Source of the DNA: Collybia mongolica
Lineage: Eukaryota > Basidiomycota > Agaricomycetes > Agaricales > Clitocybaceae
DNA: 64,000 nt
Reading direction: 5' to 3'
Assembly: GCA_013420905.1 (NCBI GenBank)
Contig: JAAXNY010000008.1
Location: 3,286,001-3,350,000, forward strand
Shown: piece by piece, positions 36,049 through 47,913 of the stretch
How the letters are laid out: every line of letters starts with the position of its first letter
How positions within the stretch are numbered: position 1 is the first letter of the stretch
The notes under the pieces: model-generated
Told to the model about the DNA's origin: nothing
The model's input: only the letters and a program-made list of their open reading frames with translations
The model's database searches: none
Translations under genes and position numbers: made by a program

Positions 36049-37535
36049 CTAATGTCCCTTATCATGCGCCCCATTAACGATCATCCCCTCAACTAGCCAG
36101 TCAACAAGAATACCCGTCGTCTTTACAAGCTTTGTCTCCCCAACCTCAAAGTCCACCAAGGAATGATCGTGCACGCCACCTTCCTCGAGCAAAAACGTAA
36201 CCTTTGAATTATCTTGCGGAGATCGCTCGTCCTTTATCTCTGGCATGAACGTCCGCTTGTCGTTGGCGTAATGTTCCTTGAGAGTTCCAGCAAAGAAGTT
36301 GATATCGTCCCTCATGCACTCCTTCTGGCCTGCAGTAATAATTAGACGTTCCAGTATACTCTCTATGCCACTGAACCACCCTTGCGGGGCCTTCCCAGGC
36401 TCGACGAAGGGAGAGTATTCTTCTGACGCCTGCTGAAGAACCACTGTACCCCATCGTTCTAGAGCATCCCGAGCGACAGCATCAGCGCCTTCGTTCTCGG
36501 CGTATGACGGGGCATCCGTGGTGAGTACAACCCAAGGGGAGATAAGAATTGCACCAGCAAAGGCCGCCGACATGGGTATTGATGGTACGGATTTGACAAA
36601 TTCCGGGTGAAGAATATGGGAAAGCAGCTGCATCACTGCGTTTCCCCCTGCAGAGTCACCCGCGAGATAAAGGTTTTGTGGATCCACACCTGAGGAGAGC
36701 AAATGGTTCACTGCGAGGACGGCTTCAGATAGGACGGTAGGGAATGGTCCATCGGGGTATATAGCTTGTGTCAATTCCAGATTTAATGGTTAATATGACA
36801 GTAAACGAATGAGAGGCCCACTGTAGTTCAAAGCGGCAATACCAGTTGAAAATCCGCGCGTTTCGAGCTCCCGCTGCATGTGTTGCCAGAAGTAAAGGCT
36901 GGCTTTATTCATTGCCATGACATAGCCTCCTATAAAATTTCGGCATTGAAAAATACTCAGTGCGGGGAAAGTTGAGAGTCTACCATGAATGTACAATATT
37001 ACCCTATCATGGTGCTTACGTCCTATCCACAGTAACTTGGCGTTCGTAACTGTCATGTCATGTTTGACGCCGTCCACGGCAGGCGCCGAAGGCGTCAAAA
37101 TCTCGACGTTAGGCTCCAGTCCAGTCTCCTGGATGAACTGATCATACGAGACGTACGTCGAAGGCCTTCGATGCTGTAGTTCCGAAATGTTCAAATGGTC
37201 AGTAGTGTAACGCCCATCAGCTTCCCCCTGAAAAACGTTTCCATGTCTTGTATTTTCTTTCGGGAGAGAAAGCATATGACGCGAGTGTCTTGACGGTGTT
37301 AAGCCCTAGATGACCCGGTACATTCAACGTGGCGTAAGTACAAAATAGGAAGTACTCGTACGGAGGTCGTACCTGATGCTAATGAGAATGCAAGCAGATG
37401 AAGACGTTCGGATGGTGATATTTGACCGTAGGGCCTTGTATCTTGTAACTGGGACGACAAAGACATGGATGTTCGACTTGAAGCGAACGGAGTCAAGGTG
37501 CTACTAGTAGGCCCGTTCCCATTATAGCCAGCCAC
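36049..37535 (-). CDS. Alpha/beta hydrolase of the HSL (acetyl-hydrolase) type, possibly frameshifted
   Basis: Predicted as four exons. The first codes MAGYNGNGPTSSTLTPFASS up to LAFSLASG. The second (from about 37317) codes LNTVKTLASYAFSPERKYKT WKR, then in another frame the strand SELQHRRPSTYVSYDQF and ends VILYIHG. The oxyanion motif reads HGGY across the intron. The main exon (36049-36770) holds the nucleophile elbow GDSAGGN (about 36652), SPWVVLTTDAPSY, the acid region near AGQKECMRDD, and the catalytic His in GGVHDHSLVDF. The frame changes at a run of five A (plus strand 37231-37235); four would restore a continuous frame. This is either a real inactivating insertion or a sequencing error. 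Substrate unknown. Confidence 0.65.
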
Positions 37536-38120
37536 TGTAGTATATTTAGAACACGCTTCGACAACGTTTTAACTGCGCGCTACTGTGCTGTCCCCTTGAT
37601 TCCTTGATTCCTGTAGTTCGCCTTCACATTTCCATTTCGTGCTATAATAAGACGATACGGAGTGGAGCTGCCTTTAACAAACCTGCCGTGCGAAGCTGAT
37701 GGCCTGTGCTGGCAGGCGAAGTACCTGAACATTTTTGATTTGGGGCGATACAGGAGCCCCCTAAGCGCTGATGCTTTGGTGTTCATGTGGGGGCAAATGG
37801 CAGATGGGCACAGTGCTGTTTTAATGGTAACGTTAGAGACTATAGGAGAATTTGATTGAATGGTGGTCTGAGACAAGGGAGCCCCACCGCATTGCTCGAG
37901 CTGGGAATTGGTGTTTAGGCCCCTGCCCTTGTTGTTTGGATCCAAACGATGTTGAATAAACTGCCAACGTCGCCGCATCACCCAAGAGGCAAGTAAGATC
38001 CGTTTCATTTATATCTCGCTGAGCCATTCACCGGAATTTCATCACCGAGGCTCTATCCACGAGTCATCGATATTAGACAGCAACGCCTTAGATCCTGGTT
38101 TATCGCTGGTGCGCAGAGGT
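37536..38120. other. Upstream region between esterase and LINE
   Basis: An open minus-strand frame at 37580-38008 has no family motif and overlaps another frame of similar length. I do not support a gene here. Confidence 0.35.
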
Positions 38121-41100
38121 GGGTAATGAGGGAGTCTTTTTTTTTTTTTTTTTTTTTTTTCCTTTCAACGTTTTTATATACCGCAATACAAAAGTACAGA
38201 AGCGGTCACGTGTAACCGTAGTCGTACCAAGTCGAGTCGTGATATGTCCATTATAGGCCGTCATATGAGGCAGGTCTGGATTGCCCCGCCCGTTCCCGGT
38301 TGGAAGCGCTCCCTGAGTGAGCCCCCTTGTGAGGGGCCGTAAAATAGTCCCTTGTGGGAAACGAGGGCAGGCGTCGTAGCAGGGGGGCTCGCCCCCCGCA
38401 CCTCTCAATCCGCTTGGTAAATAAGTATTAGTGCGGCCACCCCTGCCGACAGGTTCACCGGGGGGGCTCATCCCCCTGGAGACCTCCTCAAGAGGAGGTC
38501 AACTTAGTCCGGAGAGGCCGAGGCCATGGATGACCGCTCACCCCAGGCCAAAGCCCGGGACTGATGCCTCGGTATTGCGGCTACCTCTCAACAAGAACCT
38601 ACTTACCGCCCGGTACACCCACCCTACTCTAAACGGGGTTCCCGGAAGACCCCAAAGGCCTCCGGGTTGTCATGTAGGAAGTTGCTGACCCAGACAAGAG
38701 TCAGCGTCCTCCCGGGCCGGGTTTTCCGCTGGTGTAGTGGACAGTGCTGGAATACATGTTCTACGGTCTCCTTTCCGAGGCTGCAGTCGCATTCGTAGGT
38801 CTCCTTCTCCTTAAGGAACCTCTGTCTGTACACGCCAATCGGCGCGTGGCCCATTAGGGCCCGCACTAGCCTGATGGTATTACTGGTGTTGGTGGACACC
38901 TTTCCGATCCAAGTCCCTCCTTTCAAGTGGCTTGGCAATAGCTGCTTACTCCCTTCGTGGAGCAGCAAGAAGTGGGACCCTATGTAAGACTTCTGCTTGG
39001 CCAATTCACTCCAAGCGTCCATCATACGCAGAACCGCGTCTGCCCTCGCCTTAGCAAGGGATGTGTGTTTTACTTCTCCATGCGGAATCTCCATATTGGA
39101 GGCCGCTTCGTGGGCAAGTACGTGTTCGCGCACCTCGCACACCTTTGGTGTGTGGTGCAGAGTGATACTGGCGTCCGGTTTAACCGTTAGCCAGTAAGCG
39201 AGTTTGGCCGATACGTTGGCGGCCCATTTGTGTGCCGTGTGATGCGTCGGGTCAACGACCAGGTTGATTGCATTCACGGAGTCTGAGAAGACATCAATTT
39301 TTCGGATGTCTAAGTTAGGGATGCCGAGGGCCTCGTCCACCCCTTTCGAGATGGCGCAGGCCTCAGCATCGTCCAAAGTGGCATTCCCACAGGGGGCAAG
39401 GCCGTTATACAGTATACCGTCCGACCAGACTCTCCAGGCTGAGGTAGCCTGGAGGTCTTCGGACCGCGGAGCGGACCCATCGCATATGATCGCGACTCGT
39501 TTTGGGTCATGCTTAGCTTTGTTGATTTGGTTAGTGAGAACTTTCCCGAAATCAGCGATAGCCTTCTTCCTCTTCTCCTTCTCTTCTTCGGGGGGAGGGG
39601 AGGGTCTGATCTCCACCCTTTCGGCCACCCAGTCAAGTAATCGACTGCCCGGTTGCGCGAGGGGGAACACTGGGGATGCATCATCGCTGCAATCCTTTAG
39701 TCGGGCAAATGAGTCCATTATCCCAGATTTGATTCTGCGCCTCTTGGCAACAGACATGCGGCTGACTGACAGGTGTGCCTGTCCGTCAATTAAGTTCCTG
39801 ACCGCATGGCTCTTGGCCAACGTCCGGACGTGGTAATGGCTCCTCTCCACCAACTTACGGATGTGCAAGTGGATGGGCGGAAGGCCTGCGAGGGTCTCCG
39901 GGGCCCCTTTCGGGGTGGTCCTGAAGTTGCCTGTGATCCATAGTGCAGCCTTTCGTTGCATCTTACGGAGTGCTTCGAGGTGCCCTTTGATGTGGGCCCC
40001 ATCAACGTTCCATAACCGGCATCCGTACGTCACTATTGGAAGTACACAAGCCTGGTACAGAGTTCTTTTGTGCACGGGCCTTAAGCCCCGTGTCAAGTTT
40101 CCAAGCGCTAACAGGGCCCTGCTTGAGGTCAGGGCCTTGTTCACGTACATCTCCACGTGTTTCTTGAACGAAAGCGCGCGGTCAAAATAGAAGCCTAGGT
40201 ATCTCCACAGGAGCCCTGGTTTCAGAGGGGTGGCCCCTGTAGAAGGGGCATGGCCGAGATCTATGGTCGGATTGTCGTCCGATTTTAGAAGGCTGAAATG
40301 GAAGCCCTCTGACTTCGCATGTTCAAGGATCAGGCCCATGGCTCTCGTCATGAGGAAGATGATGTTGTATGCTCTCTTGAGCATAGCGTTGTTGTTTTCC
40401 CATGTCTTCGACTGGGATATGATGGTCCCGTTGTTGACGTAGGAGATGAGGTCAGATTCATTCCCATTCTGTCTATAGAACTCTTTTATGAGAATGGCTA
40501 GAACGAGAGCCGACAGGATTGGGGATAGGGCAGAGCCCTGTCCCAGTCCTATGCTCGAATCGAATGGGGGGGATTCATCATCCCCCCAAACATATCTGGT
40601 CTTGCGACCCACCAAGTACGACTGGAAGAATGCAACTATTTCGGGTGCGAACCCCTGGCCTTCCAAGATGTTGATCATCACCTCGTGGTTGATCGAGGGG
40701 AAAAATTGGGCGAGATCAAATGCAACCACGCTTGTCTTGACCCTCCTTGTCCACCCTTCGCGGACAATGTGGGTAAGGAAGACTCCGGCATCTTTGGTGG
40801 AGTTCTGACGGACGCCACCAAACTGATTCGGGTGTAGTACTCCCGCCGCTTGCGCTTCAAACTGCAAGCGGGTGGATAGCATTTTCTCAATAAGCTTGCC
40901 CAGTGTGTTTAGGAGCACGATGGGTCTATAAGACTTAGGGGTGTTGTAGGTCGCCTTCCCTGGCTTTGGGATGATGACCGTGCGCGAGGCTTTGAAGTGT
41001 TCTGGCCAGTGTCCACATGACAGGCATGCGTTCGCCAGCCAGACTATGACAGCCTGGGCTTCGGGTCCTATGAGGAGCCGTTTCAAATGCCTCCAGGTGA

Positions 41101-41136
41101 TGTTGTCCGGCCCAGGGGCCGGGTAATGAGGGAGTC
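38121..41136 (-). mobile_element. 5'-truncated non-LTR retrotransposon (LINE) with 16-bp target duplication
   Basis: The element spans 38137-41120 on the minus strand. Direct repeats GGGTAATGAGGGAGTC at 38121-38136 and 41121-41136 are a perfect 16-bp target-site duplication. The 3' end is a run of 24 T (38137-38160), i.e. a poly-A tail on the element strand. The 5' end is cut inside the reverse-transcriptase region, typical of target-primed reverse transcription. A 3' UTR of about 460 bp (38161-38623) follows the open frame. The intact duplication indicates a fairly recent insertion, about 0.4 kb upstream of the 7-TM gene at 41561. Confidence 0.93.
38624..41086 (-). CDS. LINE reverse transcriptase-RNase H polyprotein, 5'-truncated, catalytic Asp pair mutated
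   Basis: An uninterrupted frame of 820 residues. The start is only the first in-frame Met in a truncated element. Residues about 30-270 are a LINE-type reverse transcriptase (SYRPIVLLNTLGKLIEKML, VVAFDLAQFFPSINH, GLGQGSALSPILSALVL). The catalytic box reads SYVNNGTIIS at residues 216-225, so both aspartates of the usual Y/F-x-D-D are Asn (40430-40435) and the enzyme should be dead. Residues about 545-700 form an RNase H domain (ICDGSAPR, AEACAISKGVDEAL, IDVFSDS). The C-terminus has a zinc-knuckle-like C-x-C-...-H-x4-C (ECDCSLGKETVEHVFQHC). It resembles fungal Tad1/CRE-like LINEs. Confidence 0.9.
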   Translation of the reverse strand: MKRLLIGPEAQAVIVWLANACLSCGHWPEHFKASRTVIIPKPGKATYNTPKSYRPIVLLNTLGKLIEKMLSTRLQFEAQAAGVLHPNQFGGVRQNSTKDAGVFLTHIVREGWTRRVKTSVVAFDLAQFFPSINHEVMINILEGQGFAPEIVAFFQSYLVGRKTRYVWGDDESPPFDSSIGLGQGSALSPILSALVLAILIKEFYRQNGNESDLISYVNNGTIISQSKTWENNNAMLKRAYNIIFLMTRAMGLILEHAKSEGFHFSLLKSDDNPTIDLGHAPSTGATPLKPGLLWRYLGFYFDRALSFKKHVEMYVNKALTSSRALLALGNLTRGLRPVHKRTLYQACVLPIVTYGCRLWNVDGAHIKGHLEALRKMQRKAALWITGNFRTTPKGAPETLAGLPPIHLHIRKLVERSHYHVRTLAKSHAVRNLIDGQAHLSVSRMSVAKRRRIKSGIMDSFARLKDCSDDASPVFPLAQPGSRLLDWVAERVEIRPSPPPEEEKEKRKKAIADFGKVLTNQINKAKHDPKRVAIICDGSAPRSEDLQATSAWRVWSDGILYNGLAPCGNATLDDAEACAISKGVDEALGIPNLDIRKIDVFSDSVNAINLVVDPTHHTAHKWAANVSAKLAYWLTVKPDASITLHHTPKVCEVREHVLAHEAASNMEIPHGEVKHTSLAKARADAVLRMMDAWSELAKQKSYIGSHFLLLHEGSKQLLPSHLKGGTWIGKVSTNTSNTIRLVRALMGHAPIGVYRQRFLKEKETYECDCSLGKETVEHVFQHCPLHQRKTRPGRTLTLVWVSNFLHDNPEAFGVFREPRLE

Positions 41137-41560
41137 AACGGTATTACGTCCCAAGGGGCAGGTCATGTGCTAATAGTAGCATCAGATCCGGATAACTCCG
41201 GACAACATGAATTGCGTCGTATCGCCGTTTGACCACAACTGAGCCACTGACATCCAGATCACACCTTGTCATTCAGATGTCGAAAATGGGGGGAACCCCT
41301 GCCAAAATTATCAGACCAATACACACCACACGCTTGCATTGGAGCAGAATGCAAAGATCTCAGTTCATACAGTGATGAGAGCCTCTCAGGCGTTCCCATG
41401 ACTGGAACTATGAATAGCCCGAAGATCAAAAAGAATTTATCTGCCTCAGCGCTCACCTGGGACCACGGGACCACTCTCCAAGGCGTGGCCAAAAATTCTC
41501 ACGCAGTATCTGGCCTCCCCACATATAATACGCTTATCAACATACTCTCTCCTTTAGATC
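41137..41560. other. Promoter region of 7-TM gene
   Basis: About 0.4 kb between the LINE insertion site and the ATG at 41561. The LINE landed in what was probably the upstream region of this gene. No motif assigned. Confidence 0.4.
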
Positions 41561-42868
41561 ATGGAGGAATTCGGTATCAGCGCTGCACAGATCGTCGGCC
41601 TATGGATGGAAACGCTGTTCATGGGCTTCTACCTGGTCACTTGTGGGTTCGCTCTGCGTGCGTTCCTGTGGCATACCGACGGGACACTCAAGAGACGCTC
41701 CGAAATAAATTGGATCCTCTTCGTCACCGCTATCTGCCTATGCGTCATTGCTGTGTTCGATGTTGCGCTGGGCCTTCTTCACAACGTCCAGGCTTTCGTA
41801 TTCTATACTGGCCCAGGGGGATCAGACGAGGAATTTACTAATATCTCTGATTGGGTCAACGTCATGAAGGTGAGCCATTTAGATGATTATCAACGTGAGT
41901 GGAGCTGATCAGGTTTTTTATTAGAGCGTAACAGTACTGATCCAGACGATCTTGGGCGACGGGATGCTAGTTCGTTTCTCATATTTAGACATCTAGACGC
42001 ACTCTCATTCCCAAATTTTCAGATATATCGGTGCTGGATTGTGTACTCCAAGTCATGGCGCATACTCATTCTCCCTATAATTTTCTTTCTGGGAGATATC
42101 GGTTGTGCACTGGTCGTCATCTACCGCGAATCTACTCTGCGTGCAAGGGTGCTCGTTAACTCCAGCTACATTAAACCCTTGTTCACTGGGTTCTACGCGG
42201 CTTCGATCTCCCTAAATATTTTGACAACAAGTATGTCTTGAGATCTTATGATCTATACAAATACCTTGGGTAATTAACCACTTTCCCAGCTTTAATTGTC
42301 TTTCGCATCTGGCGAGTTGAACGCGAAAAGTCTCAGTTTGTTTATCAAACCAACTCTACTCGCCGTTCGCCCCACCGCGGAAAAACACGACTAGGAAATT
42401 TCATGCGGGTCATTATCGAGTCTGGTTTGATTATCACGTTGACCAGCCTCATCTCTATCATAACCTATGTTTCTGGAAGTAATTCCATCTACGCAACATC
42501 CGACGTTGTACGCATGGTCCCATTCTTTCCAACTTCATTTTTTTGCTGACCGTATCCCTTAGCTGGTCCAAAATATCGGCATTGCATTCAATCTCATCAT
42601 CATCAGAGCAAGGTCGCAACCTTCAGACGAGTATACGTTATACGCAACCAATACACTCTCAATCCCTCAATTCCCCACTACAATCCGTGGCACCGAGGAC
42701 CTTCCCCAAGGAATGTCACTCAACGATCTGAATTCGAACGGAGGTAGGGACGGCCGGAAGAAGCACATCGAGATCAAGGTTGACCATGAGCTCCATGAAG
42801 ATCATATTCGCACCATCGATTCAAGACATCGTCCAGGCGACAACAAAATGGGAGTAAGAACCGTTTAG
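41561..42868 (+). CDS. Fungal seven-TM membrane protein
   Basis: An intact gene in five exons, about 355 residues. Hydrophobic helices in order: IVGLWMETLFMGFYLVTCGF; WILFVTAICLCVIAVFDVAL; VLIQTILGDGMLIYRCWIVY; ILILPIIFFLGDIGCALVVI; LFTGFYAASISLNILTT/TLI ending in FRIWRV; FMRVIIESGLIITLTSLISI; and LVQNIGIAFNLIIIRAR. A long polar C-terminal tail follows (about 42630-42865). This topology is a recurrent uncharacterised Agaricomycete family, and the partial gene at 1-1075 is a paralogue. All four introns keep frame (about 41871-41924, 41970-42022, 42232-42290 and 42509-42562). The stop is at 42866-42868. Function unknown; a receptor-like role is only a topology-based guess. Confidence 0.85.
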
Positions 42869-45800
42869 ATCGAGCGACCGCTCGAGAGTAAAGTAGCCTT
42901 CGTAGTTTACGTTGTATTGTATATGTTACAGGTATTGTGATTTATTTCTTTAGGATTAATAATAATGTATATCAGACCATAGATATTGACATTGTCCTGC
43001 TGCTACGATTCTGACATCTCAAGGACATGCACCTTTAGCTCAAGGGACATGACGGCACCTATTCCCTACGATGTGTCCAAGCACCCAACCTGATATAGGG
43101 GTTTTTTGATTAACGCGGGCTCATCAGTCTCACAGGTTGAAGGTTCGGGCCCGGCGAATGGTTACAGCGTGATAGGCGCGATGGGCGCTTGGAGTAAAGA
43201 TGATAATTTTTTGAGTGAATAGGGGTTCCTTCCGTGGAGAGTGGAGAGAAGCTTTATCGGATATAAAGGACTGGAAAAGTCCCCACTAAAGTTACTATAT
43301 ATTGGGGAGATATCGTTTCTATGCCCACATCTGTGATTTCAATGGGTGTAATGGAAACGGGGGTAGACCTTGTTGTCCCAACCAACGCCAACTACTTGTG
43401 TGAAATTTGAATGGCAGGGGTAAAGGTTTAACCTTGCGTTCTGAGCGTCGTCAACGCGTCACCTTTGATGAGAAGTGAAGAATCAGGTTATGATAAAACA
43501 TTACGGCCACGTTCAGAATGATAGACCCCACCAAGTTTAAAAAAAAACATGTAGGTGGAGTCCTGATGTGACCCACAGGAACAGCTCGGCAGCGATATTA
43601 AAGTCGTTTCGCATTTGTGGGCCCAAAATTCTGGCCCTCCTATTGGCCAATCCGCTCGTTCAGCCAATCAGAATGCAAGAATGAAAATAACAACCAAACT
43701 TCGTTGCAATTGCGAAACAACTCTATTGAGATAATTGTAAATTTAGCATGAAAACACAGGGCCACGTGGCTTTTTAGCGCACCAACTTTTATATTTATGT
43801 GCAGAAGGCACATTGTCATGCCATGTATGCGGCATCGATTTCGTTATGCATTGAATTATTATCAGCCCCTGCAATTGGTCCTTTTTGAAATGACTCCGAC
43901 TGACCCCATATTAGCGTTTTACGAAGGAGAGCGAAAGAAACAGGGCTTTCTCTCACCGTACGTGGATCCTGTTTAGAAGAAGAGCGTTTGTTGCATTGAT
44001 GCTTGACAATTGGCCGAATCAGAGAGTACATACTACAAAGCCCTTGACGAGATTTTAGTTCAGTTTTCGGCACTGCCTGCGAAATTCCCACGTGCGAAAT
44101 CGGCACGTTGTTCCTGCTCTAGACTCTCATCCACTTTCATCACGCCCAACTCCACCAAATATTTGATAGTGGAGATACGGCAGCGATCTTCAAAACAACT
44201 TGGACGCAGATGAGCAGTTGAGTTTTAGATCTTGAATGGCCTCAAACTTAGACACTGGGAGATTTTAGGTGGGCAAATCACGCTAAACGCGACTACAACT
44301 CGAGGTTCAGGCACATCCTTCCCTTCCCGGTTCTTTTCTTTCCTGATACTCCGTCTTGTAGACCACAGCCATGAACTGGAATTGATTGTTGATTGATAAT
44401 ATCTGTACGTGTCATCATACCCTACTCAGCGTTTAATGCCGCCGTCCTTCTCCACCTAATATCCATTTAGGACCCAAGCTGTAGTCTATCCCCTTTCACG
44501 ACTAATGACTCTCTTCTTGTCATTCACGAGAGCTACTTGTAGGTCCACTGTGGGTCCAGATGGCACTTAGGGTTAGATTCCAAATGCTTTGATTAGATAC
44601 TACCTTTCGTAAGTGCATCTATACTTCTTACATAACGAATACTCAGCCTCGTTCATCAGATGAGTGCGGCCAGAACGCTACCTCGGTGTACAATTCATTT
44701 ATTCATGAGCAGCAAGGGTAACATAATATCCTCGAGGTCAGGTCAGGTCTCATTTTCGTAAAACCTGCTGATCAAATGTATATGCTCCTCAAACAGCGGA
44801 CCCAGTCGTTGCTCTCCGACTAGGGAATACATATCACCACAACCATATCACCCCACAGCCTATCAAAGCCATGATCTTGCGTCGTCCCATGCCTGCGGGT
44901 CTACATGCCACCCAGCGCTACATAACTCTTAACCTTTGCCAGCGCAATGCCCGAGAGATATCGCCGGATCTGGTTCACAGGTTCGGTGTTTTGGGGCTTG
45001 GGTTTACAGGGTTTGGGATCGAGGTTTCGATTTGTGCTGTCATGAAATTGTTTACGATTCCATCCACCTCAGTACTAACTATTACTAACCTCCTAGTTAT
45101 TATACCCTTACGACTTCTGTTTCTTGTTTGATGCTCTGCACCTTGCTCTCCTCCATGTTTTGCAATCCCCCCTGTGGGACTCGCGAACGATTTCTAGGTG
45201 TAGCATGACCCCAAGCGTGCCGGAACTCTTTTCTTTTCTTTTCGCGGGAGCGGGGGCTATGTATGTTATGCGTTATAAATGCATCAAACAATCCCAGTAT
45301 TAGTGTTCATCATGAAAGAGTGGACCGTCCTAGTAATGTGCGTGCTAGGGTCGGCCCAAAGCCCGCATAGTGCGTTTTTTAGGAGTGATTTGGACATTGC
45401 TTACATAATCCAGTCGGTCTTTCGTTGACTCCTTGAATTTTAACCCGCACGTTCCTCTTATATCGACCCCCTAAGCACGTTTATCACGCACGAAAAGCTC
45501 TCAACTGCAGCAGGCAAAAATCTATTAATTACACACGAATATATGAACACTTCAGGTTAAGTCCCAGTAGTACGGACACGCAGCGTGGGTGGATACTGGT
45601 GCGTGGCAGACTTCAGCCTTTTGGAGCGGTGTCCTTGATAGACCGAGTTTAGCTCACCTAAGCGCCCCTTAGCCCCACCTCTGATAATACCTCGTGGAAA
45701 ATAGTTTCCACTACCGGGCCTCGTCCATCATAATCTCTACTAGCACCATTGATGAACGAACAAGGGCTAGTAAATTCTGTCTAGTTCTCCCATTGCGCGA

Positions 45801-45960
45801 TTTTCCGGTACGTTTGAGAGAACGAGTCTAACTGATGATGGTATCTGATAGGGGTGATTTTAGGATCCACAATGGGGTATATTTTACCGTGCAGCAGAGG
45901 AGTGCATTATATCGCCCAGTTTCCTATTGTAGCTTGCACCGTCACAGCCAGATTTCTGAC
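42869..45960. other. 3.1 kb without a recognisable gene
   Basis: Several short frames (for example minus 43816-44106 and plus 44871-45131) lack motifs or good splice context. The last roughly 0.2 kb is presumably the promoter of DUF6534 copy B. Confidence 0.45.
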
Positions 45961-47913
45961 ATGTTTTCTATTCGTAAAGAGTTTGGCCCGATGTTTGTGG
46001 GGCTAATCATCGCTGCAATGTGCGTACCAAGTGCTACTGAAAACGATTAATACTTATAGGCCGATTCCCAGGTTTGGTGGGATTACGACGGTTCAGGCCC
46101 TAACATTCCTTCGAACAAGCAAACACGACCCCTTTCAGCATAAGCTAGTAGTAAGCCCCTCTCATCGCGATTTTTTCTTCCTGAGACCTAATATTGTATA
46201 ACATACAACAGGTCTACTTTTTATTGTTCGCCATGTTCCCGTTCTCACACAAGCTCAATTACTAAGCATGTGTTATTTAGAATGCTCGACATGTTACATC
46301 TTTGTCTTTTCGCATACACGATTTACTACTACCTAGTCTCCCATCCCGAAGATACGACGTTACTTTGGTCGCTTCCTGTGTGTGCTTTCTGTTTCCTTAC
46401 CATTGCGTCAACACAGCTAACTATCATCACATAGGCTTTTGTGCTTGTACATGTCAGTCACACTGAATAATTGTGGTGAAAAGTCATTAACATCACAGCA
46501 GAATATTGTTATACCACTTGTACAATCGTACGCCTTTCATCCAGATCGGAAGTAAACGCAAACTCATATTCGTCCAATAGATTATACGTTGCCAGAATAT
46601 GGAAATGTCGGAACTTCATTGCTTCTCATCTCGTCTCCTCAAGGCTTACATCTTGATAGTGATCCCCCGAAATCGAATATACGTACCTATCATTCTGGTT
46701 AGCACCTTTTACTTGTCATTATCTGAAATCCTGATTCGATACTAATTTTCATGTGAAAGATCATGATGGTATTCGTAAACCTAAGTACGTGGTTATTACG
46801 ATCCTTTCCTTCCTCGATGAGTGACGAGACTCGAACAGCATTGGGGATATGTAAGCCACTAAGTGTATTCCAAGAGGACAAATAATGACGACGCCTTTCT
46901 ACAGATATTTACTGTATATTGTAAGCTTCGGTTTCGACAAACCCGAAAACTCATACTTATTGTCTCTGGCATCAGATCTCGGGCCATCACAATCGAAGAA
47001 GGAATAAACATGATATCTGCGGCAAGTACAATCACCAAGGCCAGGTTATCTCGTTCTGAAATGGTTTCAGAATGTCGTAAAGGCTTTCCTCGCTATGAGG
47101 TTTTCCTCAGATGTTATCATAGCTTGTTCAATGGTATTTTCCCTGGCCAAAAATAATACGACTTCAAGCTGGTAGGTCCCAACAACACCCTCAGCCTCAT
47201 ATTGCTTGAATCTGCCTTTCCAGGACCGACTCGAGCTCAACTATGTTGTTGGCTTACCTCTTAAACACTGGAGTGATTCCGAGGTACTGGAATGGCTTGT
47301 CTCTTTCTATGTGTGCGTACTGATGACGTTTTCCTCCAGTATCCTTTCTATCATGATTTTTGTTACTGTGAGTAAAACTTGGCGTTTTCAACATTCGATT
47401 TCATTGTACCCATTCAATAGGCTTTAGCTGCACCAACAGATCTGATATTCCTAATGATCGAGGAGATAGCGACAAAGCGTCAGTTCTATAACCGTCAACA
47501 GAACAAAATTACTGAGGTACATAATTTGAATAGTCTACGTCAATTGCATCATGGGAATGTGAGCGGTTGGAGTTTCCGGCATGGAATATGAGGCTGATTA
47601 CTACGTGGTATTTAGGTTGAATGCTCGCTTCTACCTTCAAACTCCCGGTCTTAAGCGTAGTACCCCAGCCTTCTTTCTTCAATCAGAAACGTCGTCACGC
47701 ACAGGTCCGATGGATAAAGTGCAACCACAGACGCCGACAAAGACCATCAACGAAGTCGGTTTTCCGTTATTTCAATCAGATAGTGGGAAGAACGAAGTGA
47801 GTGTTGTCTGCACTTATCATGATCATACCTATAACCGGCGATATATCCCCTAGCCGGACAATATTAGACTCGAAGTCGTGGTTAAACAGGACAGTCACTG
47901 TGTTAAGGCCTAA
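45961..47913 (+). CDS. DUF6534-type membrane protein, copy B
   Basis: Start MFSIRKEFGPMFVGLIIAAM at 45961. Exons follow in the order shared by all copies: FGGITTVQALTFLRTSKHDP (about 46075); VYFLLFA/IMLDMLHLCLFAYTIYY (over an intron with a poor GTTCCC donor); LYVARIWK (about 46580); the helix IMMVFVNLSTWLLRS up to ETRTALGI (about 46760-46850); FQNVVKAFLAMRFSSDVIIA (about 47070); TDSSSTMLLAYLLNTGVIP (about 47225); FSSSILSIMIFVT; LYVN/GMLNARFYLQTPG; and tail KTINEVGFPLFQ/LEVVVKQDSH with stop at 47911-47913. The junction after NTGVIP does not keep frame in my reading (about 47285), so activity is uncertain. Function unknown. Confidence 0.6.

Noticed and set aside
38137..38160. Poly-T run as an assembly gap or terminator
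   Set aside because: It directly abuts the 16-bp target duplication and the 3' end of the LINE, so it is the element's poly-A tail.
44871..45131. Short membrane-like protein (86 codons)
   Set aside because: The hydrophobic stretch is present but no exon partners, no family match and atypical codon pattern. Not enough to support a gene.
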